A stretch of 64,000 nucleotides of DNA from Euzebyales bacterium (GTDB taxonomy: Bacteria > Actinomycetota > Nitriliruptoria > Euzebyales > JAHELV01): contig DASUUK010000113.1 of NCBI GenBank assembly GCA_036374135.1, positions 1-64,000 on the forward strand. Reading direction: 5' to 3'. The notes below the pieces were generated by a model. That model had not been told where the DNA came from, did not search any database, and was given only the letters and a program-made list of their open reading frames with translations. How positions within the stretch are numbered: the first letter of the stretch is position 1; the number at the start of each line of letters is the position of its first letter. Both the position numbers and the translations under genes were made by a program. Below, piece after piece: positions 36,431 to 44,344 of the stretch.

Positions 36431-37593
36431 CTGAAGGTCAGTCCGCGGATGCGTTGGGTCACGGTCGGCAGCGACCGTACCTCGTCGCGCTCGGCGTCCC
36501 ACAGCCGAAGCCCGCTCCGGGTCGCGAACGCGAGCCAGCGCCCGTCGGGTGACCACGCGATCGGGGTCGGGGGCCCGTACGCACCGGCCAGGCGGCGAAC
36601 CTCCACACCCGTGGAGGTGTCGACGACCAGGACCCGCGACCGCGGACCACCGTCGACCGGTCCGGGTGCCGGGGTCAGGGGGACCGCCAGCCAGCGGCCG
36701 TCGGGTGAGAACGCTCCGGCGGGCAGGCCGAACACGCCGCCCGGCAGGTCGTCGGCCGCCAGCGTCAGGCGCACCTGATCCGGATCGTCGACGGAGCCGA
36801 GCACGAGCGCGCACGGCTGGTCCTCCGTGCAGTCGATCCACGCGACGCGGGTCCCATCGCTCGCGACGGGGTCGCCGTCGGCCAGCACGCGACGGGTGCC
36901 GTCCGTCCCCATCACCGCGACGGTGCCCGGCCCGCCGACGACGATCCTGTCGCTCGTGCCCGCCAGTGGTCGTGTGACGTCTGGCACGCTGAGCCGGTCC
37001 GCCACGCCACCGGAGAGCCGCACACGCGTGACGATGCCGCCGAGCGGAGTCGACAGGTTGTCGAACACCCAGACCGATCGGTCGTCGGTCGTGACGACCG
37101 CGCGGTCGTCCACGGCGATCCGTTCGACGTGTGCGCGGGACGGGATGCGCAGCACGCCCTCGGACGTCGTGGTGATCACATCGCCGCCCACAGTCATGAG
37201 CGGTTCGGTGAGCGGCCCCCACGCGCCGTCGGACAGCCGGAGCCGGCGGACGGCACCCGTAGCGAGATCCACCTCGTACAGGGAGAGCGGATCGGCGATG
37301 ACCAGCGTCCGACCCCCGGCGCCCTCCACACGCAACGCCTCCTCGGCCGGCACGGGTTCGGCCGTGGCGGCGGGCCACCGCCTGACCGTGAACTCTCCCG
37401 GCATGTGCGGTGGTGGTTCGCCTCCCCAGGCGACGTTGGCCGTCGCCCGGCCGTCGCCCGGCGCGTGGGACACCGACCGGTTCCGCCAGCCGCGCACGCC
37501 GAGCACCACCGCGGTGAGCAGCACCACGACGACGGCCGCGGCCACCGACCACCGCAGGACGTCGCGACGGCTGGTGACGGGCTCCCAGCTCAC
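36427..37593 (-). CDS. Membrane-anchored beta-propeller protein, paralog 1
   Basis: 388 aa. A short cytoplasmic N-terminus MSWEPVTSRRDVLRW, one membrane span (about residues 17-35), then an extracytoplasmic domain of WD40/TolB-like blades with repeated SPDGRWLAVPLT and SPDGRWLAFAT motifs and VWVFDN. It is clearly homologous along its length to the next protein upstream (shared VWVFDN, CEDDLSC/CTEDQPC, GSVDDP.QVR, FSPDGRWLA). The two cysteines of the CTEDQPC loop are kept in both, suggesting a disulfide. Genes overlap by ATGA on both sides. Probably a wall- or membrane-bound scaffold or sensor; function not known. Confidence 0.72.
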   Translation of the reverse strand: MSWEPVTSRRDVLRWSVAAAVVVVLLTAVVLGVRGWRNRSVSHAPGDGRATANVAWGGEPPPHMPGEFTVRRWPAATAEPVPAEEALRVEGAGGRTLVIADPLSLYEVDLATGAVRRLRLSDGAWGPLTEPLMTVGGDVITTTSEGVLRIPSRAHVERIAVDDRAVVTTDDRSVWVFDNLSTPLGGIVTRVRLSGGVADRLSVPDVTRPLAGTSDRIVVGGPGTVAVMGTDGTRRVLADGDPVASDGTRVAWIDCTEDQPCALVLGSVDDPDQVRLTLAADDLPGGVFGLPAGAFSPDGRWLAVPLTPAPGPVDGGPRSRVLVVDTSTGVEVRRLAGAYGPPTPIAWSPDGRWLAFATRSGLRLWDAERDEVRSLPTVTQRIRGLTFR

Positions 37594-38744
37594 CGGACCG
37601 CCAGCGCGCGCACGCCACGCAGATCGACGTCCAGGGTGACCTCACGGCCGGTCGTGGCGTCCCACAGGTGGATGTCGGCGCCAGAGACGAACACCAGCCA
37701 GCGGCCATCCCGGGACCACGCCAGCGGCGTGTCGAACGGCGTGAGCGACGAGCCCTCGAACTGCTCGGTCTCGGTGCCTGTCTGCGTGTCGATCACCGAC
37801 ACCGTCACACCTTCCGCGCCGCGGCGTCCACGGCTGCGGTACAGCGGCATGGCCAGCCAGCGGCCGTCCGGCGAGAACGTGCCGATCGGCAGGCCGAAGA
37901 AGCCGGCCGGCAGCACGGCCGGGTCGAGCGCGGTGCGCACCATCTGCGGGTCGTCCACCGTTCCGATCGTCACCACGCAGGACAGGTCGTCCTCGCACTG
38001 CAACCACGCCAGACGCGTGCCGTCCGTCGCCACCGTCATCCCGCGTGCGATCAGCCGGCGGTCGCCGTCGCCCGACACGAAGGTGATGGCGCCGGGGGCG
38101 CCGACGATCAGCCCCTCGTCCGTACCGAGCAGGGGTTCGGCCACAGCGGGCAGTTCCACCTGTGCCTCGACCCGCCCGTCCAGCGTGACGCGTGACGCCG
38201 TGCCACTGACGTACGGCGTGAAGTTGTCGAAGACCCACACCGCGTCGTCGTCCAGCGTGCGGATCGCGCGATGGTTCGCGGCAATGCGCGAGGGGCTTCC
38301 GGCTTCGGGTATCGCGACGACATCGTTGTCGGCGTCGACGATCAGGCTCCCGGCGACGGTGAACAGGGTGTCCGACAACGACGCGCGACCGGGTCGGCGC
38401 ACCTCGATGCGCTCGAGGTCGCCCGTGCCCACGTCGAGAAGTTGCAGGCCGGTGTCGTCAGCGGCGACCACCGTCAACGCGTGTGCCTCCTCGAGGAGCG
38501 CGCCGTCACCGGGTTGCTCGGTGGTGACGGCGACGGGCGGCAACTGCTCGGGGCCGAAGTCCGCGATGTCGACAGGGTCCGCGATCTGTCCGGCCGCAGG
38601 CGTGGGCCCGACCGGCAGCGTGCCGTTCGAGGATGGTCGCGACACCGAGAACCAGATCACCGCCACGACAGCGGCGGCCCCCGCGACAGCGATCGGCAGC
38701 ACGCGCCGCGCGCGTTGGCGCGGTGGCGGCCGCTCCCAACTCAT
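37590..38744 (-). CDS. Membrane-anchored beta-propeller protein, paralog 2
   Basis: 384 aa from the ATG at 38744 (MSWERPPPRQRARRVLPIAV). One membrane span at about residues 15-33, then a propeller-type domain with FSPDGRWLAMPLY and SRDGRWLVFVSG repeats. It is a tandem duplicate of the following gene, with the same MSWE start. It leads a three-gene operon (paralog 2, paralog 1, FAD oxidoreductase). The start at 38744 fits the paralog; the frame is open to 38852. No enzyme motif seen. Confidence 0.72.
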   Translation of the reverse strand: MSWERPPPRQRARRVLPIAVAGAAAVVAVIWFSVSRPSSNGTLPVGPTPAAGQIADPVDIADFGPEQLPPVAVTTEQPGDGALLEEAHALTVVAADDTGLQLLDVGTGDLERIEVRRPGRASLSDTLFTVAGSLIVDADNDVVAIPEAGSPSRIAANHRAIRTLDDDAVWVFDNFTPYVSGTASRVTLDGRVEAQVELPAVAEPLLGTDEGLIVGAPGAITFVSGDGDRRLIARGMTVATDGTRLAWLQCEDDLSCVVTIGTVDDPQMVRTALDPAVLPAGFFGLPIGTFSPDGRWLAMPLYRSRGRRGAEGVTVSVIDTQTGTETEQFEGSSLTPFDTPLAWSRDGRWLVFVSGADIHLWDATTGREVTLDVDLRGVRALAVR

Positions 38745-39074
38745 CGCGCTCGTGTCCCGGACGTGCCCACCGCCCCAGCGTAGGTTCACCGCCGCGTCGT
38801 CGTAGTGACACGAACCCGGATTTGGGCACTGGCCGCGCACCGGTCGGCACATGTCCAGAAGTACATGTCATCATCTGGACCAACTGGAACACCGATCGCG
38901 AACAATGACGCTTTGTACCAATGGACGACGGCGATGGCACGCGTACCGCATTGATGACGTCGTGTCCAACAGGTCACTGCGCGCGTTCACAACAAAACGC
39001 GGCGTCACGTGGGATTGACCCCACATGACGCCGCTCGTGTCCAGGGGTGCCTCCGCAGCCAGAGGCGACCCGTC
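38745..39074. other. Intergenic region with inverted repeat
   Basis: About 330 bp with no supported gene. It is lower in GC than the flanks and contains GTCCAGA (38853-38859) and TCTGGAC (38874-38880) as a 7-bp inverted repeat with 14 bp between, and ACATGT twice. Presumably it holds the promoter of the propeller operon on its left; the terminator of the gene on its right occupies 38988-39034. Confidence 0.5.
38988..39034 (-). terminator. Rho-independent terminator
   Basis: On the minus strand a stem GCGGCGTCA.GTGGG / CCCAC.TGACGCCGC (38999-39034, one mismatch, small loop) is followed by GTTTTGTTGTG, a T-rich tail. It lies 41 bp after the stop of the gene at 39075 and is the clearest intrinsic terminator in the window. 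Confidence 0.85.
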
Positions 39075-39650
39075 CTACGCGCCGCGCTTGTACAGCGTCG
39101 GTGCCCGGCCCGGTCCCGAGTGATCGGGATCGGCGCCTTCGTCCGACACGCTGCCGGCAGCGACCTCCTCGCTGATGACCCGGCGGACGACAGCGGCTGA
39201 GGCGCCGCTGCGCTCCTGCAGGTCCTTGACGGTGAACTGGCCGGTCGGGATTGCAGCGCGCACCTCATCGGCGCTCACGCGGCTGCGCGAGGTCGACCGC
39301 GTCGAACTCGATCGACTGGTGCTGCGACGCCTGCTGCCGCCGCTGACGCCGCGGAACCCGGCGCGCCGCAGCGTCGCGGCGGGCACGCCCTCGGCGATGA
39401 AGGCGTCCGCGCTGATGCCGGTGCGGTCGGCCCACGCCTTGGCGTGCTCGACGAAGCGCTCCTCGTAACCCTCGAGCGACGGGGTCTCGCTGTCGAGCAG
39501 CTTCTGGCGCAGCTGCAGCCGCTCCAACTCGTCGTTGGATTCCTCGAGCTTGGCGTTCAGCGAGGCGATGGCTTCATCGTCGCGCAGAGCGTCGGGGTTG
39601 CGGATGGACAACAGATAGTTTCGAACTGCGGATTCCTGCGTGCTCGCCAT
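39075..39650 (-). CDS. Conserved actinobacterial protein, coiled coil plus basic linker and winged-helix-like end
   Basis: 191 aa, no named family that I can assign with certainty. The N-terminal half is charged and helical (RNYLLSIRNPDALRDDEAI.., LEESNDELERLQLRQKLL), then AWADRTGISADAFIAEGVPAATLRRAGF, a Ser/Arg linker (SRRRSTSRSSSTRSTSRSR), and a C-terminal domain, FTVKDLQERSGASAAVVRRVISEEV, that looks like a winged helix. DNA binding is likely. It has its own strong -10 (TATATT), AAAGGA as ribosome site and an intrinsic terminator: a short, well-expressed monocistronic gene. It is reminiscent of nucleoid-associated proteins in layout, but lacks the Lsr2 C-terminal motif. Confidence 0.7.
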   Translation of the reverse strand: MASTQESAVRNYLLSIRNPDALRDDEAIASLNAKLEESNDELERLQLRQKLLDSETPSLEGYEERFVEHAKAWADRTGISADAFIAEGVPAATLRRAGFRGVSGGSRRRSTSRSSSTRSTSRSRVSADEVRAAIPTGQFTVKDLQERSGASAAVVRRVISEEVAAGSVSDEGADPDHSGPGRAPTLYKRGA

Positions 39651-39697
39651 GGTTCATGCGTCCTTTGTAACGAACCCGGGGGCGGGTCAGGCCAATT

Positions 39698-39720
39698 GGG
39701 CATTGGATGCCCGAAATATA
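39698..39720 (-). promoter_or_regulatory. Promoter -10 and dyad for the 39650 gene
   Basis: Minus-strand TATATT (39715-39720) is a near-consensus -10 in GC-rich surroundings; the -35 would lie in the last codons of metH. Around the predicted start site lies GGGCAT-3-ATGCCC (39698-39712), a perfect 6-bp dyad, next to CCAATTGG. The dyad could be an operator or a stabilising 5-prime hairpin. Confidence 0.55.
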
Positions 39721-39730
39721 GCACCAGTTG

Positions 39731-42700
39731 CTATCGCGCGTTGAAGTAACGCGCCTGCGGATGGTGCACGATGAAAGCGTCAGTCGACTGTTCCGGGTGC
39801 AACTGGAAGCTTTCCGACAGTTCCACCCGGATCCGCTCTGCTCCGAGCAGGTCGACCAGCGGCGCGCGCAGCTCCAGGTCCGGACATGCGGCGTAGCCGA
39901 ACGAGTAGCGTGAACCCTGGTAGCCCTGACGGAACAGTTCGCGCGGGGTCGCCGCGTCGGCGTCCGCGATGCCGAGCTCGGCGCGGACCCGGGCGTGCCA
40001 GTGCTCGGCGAGTGCCTCGGCACTCTCAACGCCCAACCCGTGCAGGAAGAGGTAGTCGGTGTACCGGTCCGCGGCGAACAGTTCGGCGGCGCGCGCACTC
40101 ACACGGTCGCCGACCGTCACACACTGCAGTGCGATCACGTCACGCTCGCCCGACTCGACCGGGCGGAAGAAGTCGGCGATGCACAGCCGCCGCTCACCCG
40201 ACTGTCGTGGGAACGACCAGCGCGCGACGACGCTGTCCGAATCGGGAGCGTCGTAGATCAGCACATCGTCGCCGTCGCCGTTGCATGCGAAGTACCCGTA
40301 CACCACCTGCGGTGCCAGCAACGACTCGGTCCGGGCCAGCTCGAGCGTCGAACGCAGCGCCGCCTGGGCGGCCGTGGTGTCGTCGCGACCGAAGCCCCAC
40401 TGGTTGCGGAACAGCGCCGTCGTGTTGAGCAGGGGCAGGAGCGCGTCGAGCGGGACGCCCCGGTGCACCCGCGAACCCCAGAACGGGGGGATCGGCACGG
40501 GGACGTCCGTGCGGACTTCCGACCGTCGGCGGGTGGCTGTGGTCGGACCGGCGCTGCGCCGGGTCCGTCGGGGCGCGCGCCGAGCCGGCTCGCCACGCCC
40601 CCACGCCGGCAGCCTGGCGCCGGTCGACCGCTGCGTGGCGAGCTCGTCCATGACCGACAGACCGGCGAACGCGTCGCGGCAGTAGAACAGCGGGCCTGCA
40701 TAGCGACCGCGCAGGTCGTCCTCCACGTACGACCGCGTCAGAGCGGCTCCTCCGAGCAGGATCGGGTACTGGTCGAGCCCGCGCCGGGTGAGCTCGTCGA
40801 GGTCGTCACGCATGACGACGGTCGACTTCACCAGCAGGCCCGACAGGCCGATCGCATCGGCCGAGAACTGCTCCGCCGCATCGATGATCGCGTCGATCGG
40901 CTGCTTGATGCCGAGGTTGCACACCTCGTAGCCGTTGTTCGTGAGGATGATGTCGACGAGGTTCTTGCCGATGTCGTGCACGTCGCCCTTGACGGTCGCC
41001 AGGACCACGCGCGCCTTGCCCCCGGCGTCAGCCTTCTCCAGGTGCGGCTCCAGGTGCCGGACGGCGGACTTCATCGTCTCGGCGGACTGGAGGACGAACG
41101 GCAGCTGCATCTGGCCCGAGCCGAACAGATCCCCGACCGTCTTCATCCCGGCCAGCAGGTGCGTGTTGATGATGTCCAGCGGCGCGATGCCCGTCGCCAT
41201 CGCCGCGTCGAGGTCGCCGGGCATGCCGTCGCGGGCACCATCGACGATGCGTCGCTCGAGTCGTTCCTCGAGCGGGAGCTCGTCGAGGTCGTCGCGGTCG
41301 TCGTGAGCCTCCGACGCCCCCTCGAAGTGCGCCATCAGCTCGTGCAGCGGGTCATACCCGTCACGCCGGCGGTCGTGGACCAGGTCGTCGCACAGGCGCC
41401 TGGCCTCGTCGTCGATCCGGTGCAACGGCAGGATCTTGCCTGGATGCACGATCGCCGCGTCGAGACCGCTCTGGACGGCGGCGTGCAGGAAGACCGAGTT
41501 GAGCGTCTGACGTGCCGCCGGGGCGAGGCCGAAGCTGATGTTGGACACGCCGAGCACCGTGTGGCAGCCGGGGATCTCGGCCTTGACGCGCTCGATGGCC
41601 TCGAGCGTCGCCAGTCCGTCACGGCGCAGCTCCTCCTGTCCCGATCCGAGCGGGAAGGTCAGGGTGTCGAAGATCAGATCGGACGTCGACAGGCCGTACT
41701 CGTCGACCGCGATCTCGGCGAGGCGGTGACACACCTCGACCTTCCAGTCCGCGGTGCGCGCCTGGCCGCGCTCGTCGATCGCGAGGGCGACCAGCGCCGC
41801 CCCGAACTGCCGGGCGAGTGCGAACAGGCGATCGGCCTTGCGGCGCCCGTCCTCGAGGTTGACGGAGTTGATGACGGCGCGACCGCCCAGCCGGCGCAGG
41901 CCCGCCGCGACCACGTCGACCTCTGTGGAGTCGAGGACCAGCGGCAGGGTGGAGCGGGTCGCGAGCCGGTCGACGACCTGCGCCATGTCGGCCACGCCGT
42001 CGCGTCCGACGTAGTCGACGCAGACATCCAGCGAGTGGGCACCACCGCGCACCTGGTCCTTCGCCATCTCGGTGATCGCGTCCCAGTCCTCGGCGAGCAG
42101 CAGCTCCCTGAACCGACGTGACCCGTTGGCGTTGAGGCGTTCGCCGATGATGTGGAACGACGTGTCCTGGTGCAGCGCGGAGGGGCTGTACAACGACGCG
42201 ATGCTCGGCGTGACCACCGGTGACCGCAGCGCGGGCTCCAGCGGGCGGCAGCGCTCGACGACCGCCGCGACGTGGTCGGGGGTCGTACCGCAGCATCCCC
42301 CGACCACACGTACACCGAAGTCGGCGACGAAGTCGGCGTGGGCGTCCGCAAGCTCGTCGGCCGTCAGCTCGTAGTGCGGTCGACCGTCGACCATGCGCGG
42401 GATGCCCGCGTTGGGGATCACGAGGATCGGCAGCGGGCTGTGACGCGACAGGTGGCGCAACGGCTCGCGCATGTCGGCCGGACCCGTCGCGCAGTTCAGT
42501 CCGAGCAGGTCGATGCCCATCGGCGTCAGTGCGGCGACGGCCGCGCCGATGTCGGTGCCCAGCAGCATGGTGCCCAGGCCCTGCTCGATCGTCACCGCAC
42601 ACATCAGCGGCACACGGACACCTTCGGCGTCCATCGCCTCCTGGCTCGCCCAGATCGCGGCCTTGGCCTGCAGCAGGTCGTAGCACGTCTCGACCAGCAG

Positions 42701-43210
42701 CGCCTGCGCGCCGCCTGCGAGCAGGCCGCGCGCCTGCCTGCGGTAGCCAGCGACCGCGGCGTCGTAGGTGATGTGGTCGGACGCGGTGGGGTCCTTCGCG
42801 AGCGAGAGCGTGGGAGAGCGGGTGCCCGGGCCGATCGAGCCGATGACCCAGGGTCCCGCGTCGCGTTGCGACCGCACGTCGTCACACGCCGCGACGGCGA
42901 TCTGCGCCGCGCGGGTGTTGAGGTCCTCGCAGTCGTCACCGAGGCCGTACTCGTCGAGCACCCAGGGCGCACCGCCGAACGTGTTGGTCTCGACCGCGTC
43001 GCAGCCCGCGGCGAGGAACCCTGCGTGGACGTCCGCGACGACGTCAGGACGCGTGCGCACCAGCATCTCGTTGCAGCCGTCGAGACCGCCGAAGTCCTCG
43101 CTCGACAGCTCGCGGTCCTGCAACGACGTACCCATCGCACCGTCGAGCACGACGACGCGCTGACGCATCACGTCGAGCAGCGTGTCCGCAGCAGCCTGAT
43201 GTCGGGTCAT
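39731..43210 (-). CDS. metH: Cobalamin-dependent methionine synthase
   Basis: Transfers methyl from 5-methyl-H4folate through cobalamin to homocysteine. All modules are present in 1159 aa: homocysteine-binding barrel with zinc ligands in GLNCATGP and GGCCGTTPDH; pterin barrel (SFHIIGERLNANGS, LGVSNISFGLAP); helical cap and B12 domain with GDVHDIGKNLVDI; and the AdoMet reactivation domain ending in RYSFGYAACPDLE. The ATG at 43210 (MTRHQAAADTLLDVM) gives the family N-terminus; the frame is open to 43285. The 132 bp upstream show no B12-box, so no cobalamin riboswitch is apparent. It shows that the cell makes or imports B12, which the corrinoid cluster at 52-62 kb also needs. Confidence 0.96.
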   Translation of the reverse strand: MTRHQAAADTLLDVMRQRVVVLDGAMGTSLQDRELSSEDFGGLDGCNEMLVRTRPDVVADVHAGFLAAGCDAVETNTFGGAPWVLDEYGLGDDCEDLNTRAAQIAVAACDDVRSQRDAGPWVIGSIGPGTRSPTLSLAKDPTASDHITYDAAVAGYRRQARGLLAGGAQALLVETCYDLLQAKAAIWASQEAMDAEGVRVPLMCAVTIEQGLGTMLLGTDIGAAVAALTPMGIDLLGLNCATGPADMREPLRHLSRHSPLPILVIPNAGIPRMVDGRPHYELTADELADAHADFVADFGVRVVGGCCGTTPDHVAAVVERCRPLEPALRSPVVTPSIASLYSPSALHQDTSFHIIGERLNANGSRRFRELLLAEDWDAITEMAKDQVRGGAHSLDVCVDYVGRDGVADMAQVVDRLATRSTLPLVLDSTEVDVVAAGLRRLGGRAVINSVNLEDGRRKADRLFALARQFGAALVALAIDERGQARTADWKVEVCHRLAEIAVDEYGLSTSDLIFDTLTFPLGSGQEELRRDGLATLEAIERVKAEIPGCHTVLGVSNISFGLAPAARQTLNSVFLHAAVQSGLDAAIVHPGKILPLHRIDDEARRLCDDLVHDRRRDGYDPLHELMAHFEGASEAHDDRDDLDELPLEERLERRIVDGARDGMPGDLDAAMATGIAPLDIINTHLLAGMKTVGDLFGSGQMQLPFVLQSAETMKSAVRHLEPHLEKADAGGKARVVLATVKGDVHDIGKNLVDIILTNNGYEVCNLGIKQPIDAIIDAAEQFSADAIGLSGLLVKSTVVMRDDLDELTRRGLDQYPILLGGAALTRSYVEDDLRGRYAGPLFYCRDAFAGLSVMDELATQRSTGARLPAWGRGEPARRAPRRTRRSAGPTTATRRRSEVRTDVPVPIPPFWGSRVHRGVPLDALLPLLNTTALFRNQWGFGRDDTTAAQAALRSTLELARTESLLAPQVVYGYFACNGDGDDVLIYDAPDSDSVVARWSFPRQSGERRLCIADFFRPVESGERDVIALQCVTVGDRVSARAAELFAADRYTDYLFLHGLGVESAEALAEHWHARVRAELGIADADAATPRELFRQGYQGSRYSFGYAACPDLELRAPLVDLLGAERIRVELSESFQLHPEQSTDAFIVHHPQARYFNAR

Positions 43211-43342
43211 TGGTGGATACCGCCAGAGGATCGAATGAAGGGCGGGACGCGACCAATCATCGTACGCACGTCGGCGCGGCTGCACCGCCGCGGAGGTTCA
43301 ACAACGGTGGTTGGGCGTCGACTCGCGGCTACCCTCTTCGGC

Positions 43343-43747
43343 GTGTTCCGTCGCAAGCGCATGCCCGCACATCTGGTGGAGCCGTGGACGGCGTTCGTCT
43401 CACAGGCCCAACGCGTCGAGGACGCGCGGCAGGCACTGCTCGGGTGCCTGCCCGTCGGTCGGGTCGACCCGGCACCGGTGCCGGTCGGTCTCGACCTGCT
43501 GCGCGACGAGTTGCGGGCGATCGACGGTGAGCTCGACGCCTGGCGGGCGCCCGCGGTGGAGGCGCAGTGGCTCGCCTGCCGCGCCGCGTTGGCGGAGTCG
43601 CTCGATCACATCGAACCGACGCGCGCAACCGCGGCCGACACCAACGAGCTCGAGGAACTGCTGGACGCCGTGACCGACGTGGTCGAGCCGCTGGATGTCT
43701 GGCAGGACGCCGAGCGCCACTGGCGGTCGCTGCGGGTACGCCACTGA
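43343..43747 (+). CDS. Hypothetical protein
   Basis: 134 aa, unrecognised. The GTG start at 43343 gives VFRRKRMPAHLVEPWTAFVSQ; an ATG at 43361 is the alternative. It is predicted mostly helical, with Trp residues spaced along it (LVEPWTAF, LDAWRAPAVEAQWL, VWQDAERHW) and a net acidic middle. No signal peptide or membrane span. It is divergent from metH and convergent with arfB, so it is a single gene; codon use matches its neighbours. Confidence 0.6.
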   Translation: MFRRKRMPAHLVEPWTAFVSQAQRVEDARQALLGCLPVGRVDPAPVPVGLDLLRDELRAIDGELDAWRAPAVEAQWLACRAALAESLDHIEPTRATAADTNELEELLDAVTDVVEPLDVWQDAERHWRSLRVRH

Positions 43748-43815
43748 GGTCGCGCGAACCAGGCGGAGGACATCCGGCACCGCGTCCCGGCGCGCTCCCG
43801 CGTGGCGGCCGCGAT

Positions 43816-44244
43816 CTAGCCTGCGTCGGGCGGGCGTCGCAGCCGCTTGCGTTCGCCCCGGCGCCGCTTGTCCTCGCGGCGCTTCCGCCGCTGGGACCGC
43901 GGCACCCGGCTGGGGATGCGCCGCCGGCGCGGGCGGAGCGCGTCGTTCAGCAGGTTGCCCAGCCGCTCGATGACGGCCTCACGGTTGCGCACCTGGGAGC
44001 GGAACTCGCCCGCCCGCAGCACCAGGACGTCCTCGGCGGTGAGACGTGAGGCGAGCGCATCGCGGACGCGCGCCTTCTGGACGTCATCCAGCGCCCGGCT
44101 GCCGGCCACGTCGAACCGGAGCTCCACCTTGGTCGCACTGGTGTTCACGTGCTGACCGCCGGGGCCGCTGGACCGGACGAAGCTCATCTCCAACTCGTCC
44201 ACGCCGATCACGGTGCCGTCCGCGAGCACCAGGTCGTCGGTCAC
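43816..44244 (-). CDS. arfB: Alternative ribosome-rescue factor ArfB (peptidyl-tRNA hydrolase)
   Basis: 142 aa codon-independent release factor that frees stalled ribosomes. It has the class I release-factor segment SFVRSSGPGGQHVNTSATKVELRFD with the catalytic GGQ, and a long basic C-terminal tail (RPRRRRIPSRVPRSQRRKRREDKRRRGERKRLRR, in blocks) that enters the empty mRNA channel. Length and layout are those of YaeJ/ArfB, not of RF1/RF2. Starts at ATG 44244, divergent from the MATE gene. Confidence 0.93.
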   Translation of the reverse strand: MTDDLVLADGTVIGVDELEMSFVRSSGPGGQHVNTSATKVELRFDVAGSRALDDVQKARVRDALASRLTAEDVLVLRAGEFRSQVRNREAVIERLGNLLNDALRPRRRRIPSRVPRSQRRKRREDKRRRGERKRLRRPPDAG

Positions 44245-44344
44245 GGTCTCTCCCGTCGGGGATTGCGGCGCGCGCCACCGTAGTCCCCGAACGGCGGTGC
44301 ATCTGCCAGCGCTCGCGCGGACGCGACTGACCTAGGGTGGCGCG

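Noticed and set aside
43211-43342. Cobalamin riboswitch ahead of metH
   Set aside because: No B12-box-like sequence and too little room; nothing similar in the 84-bp iclR gap either.
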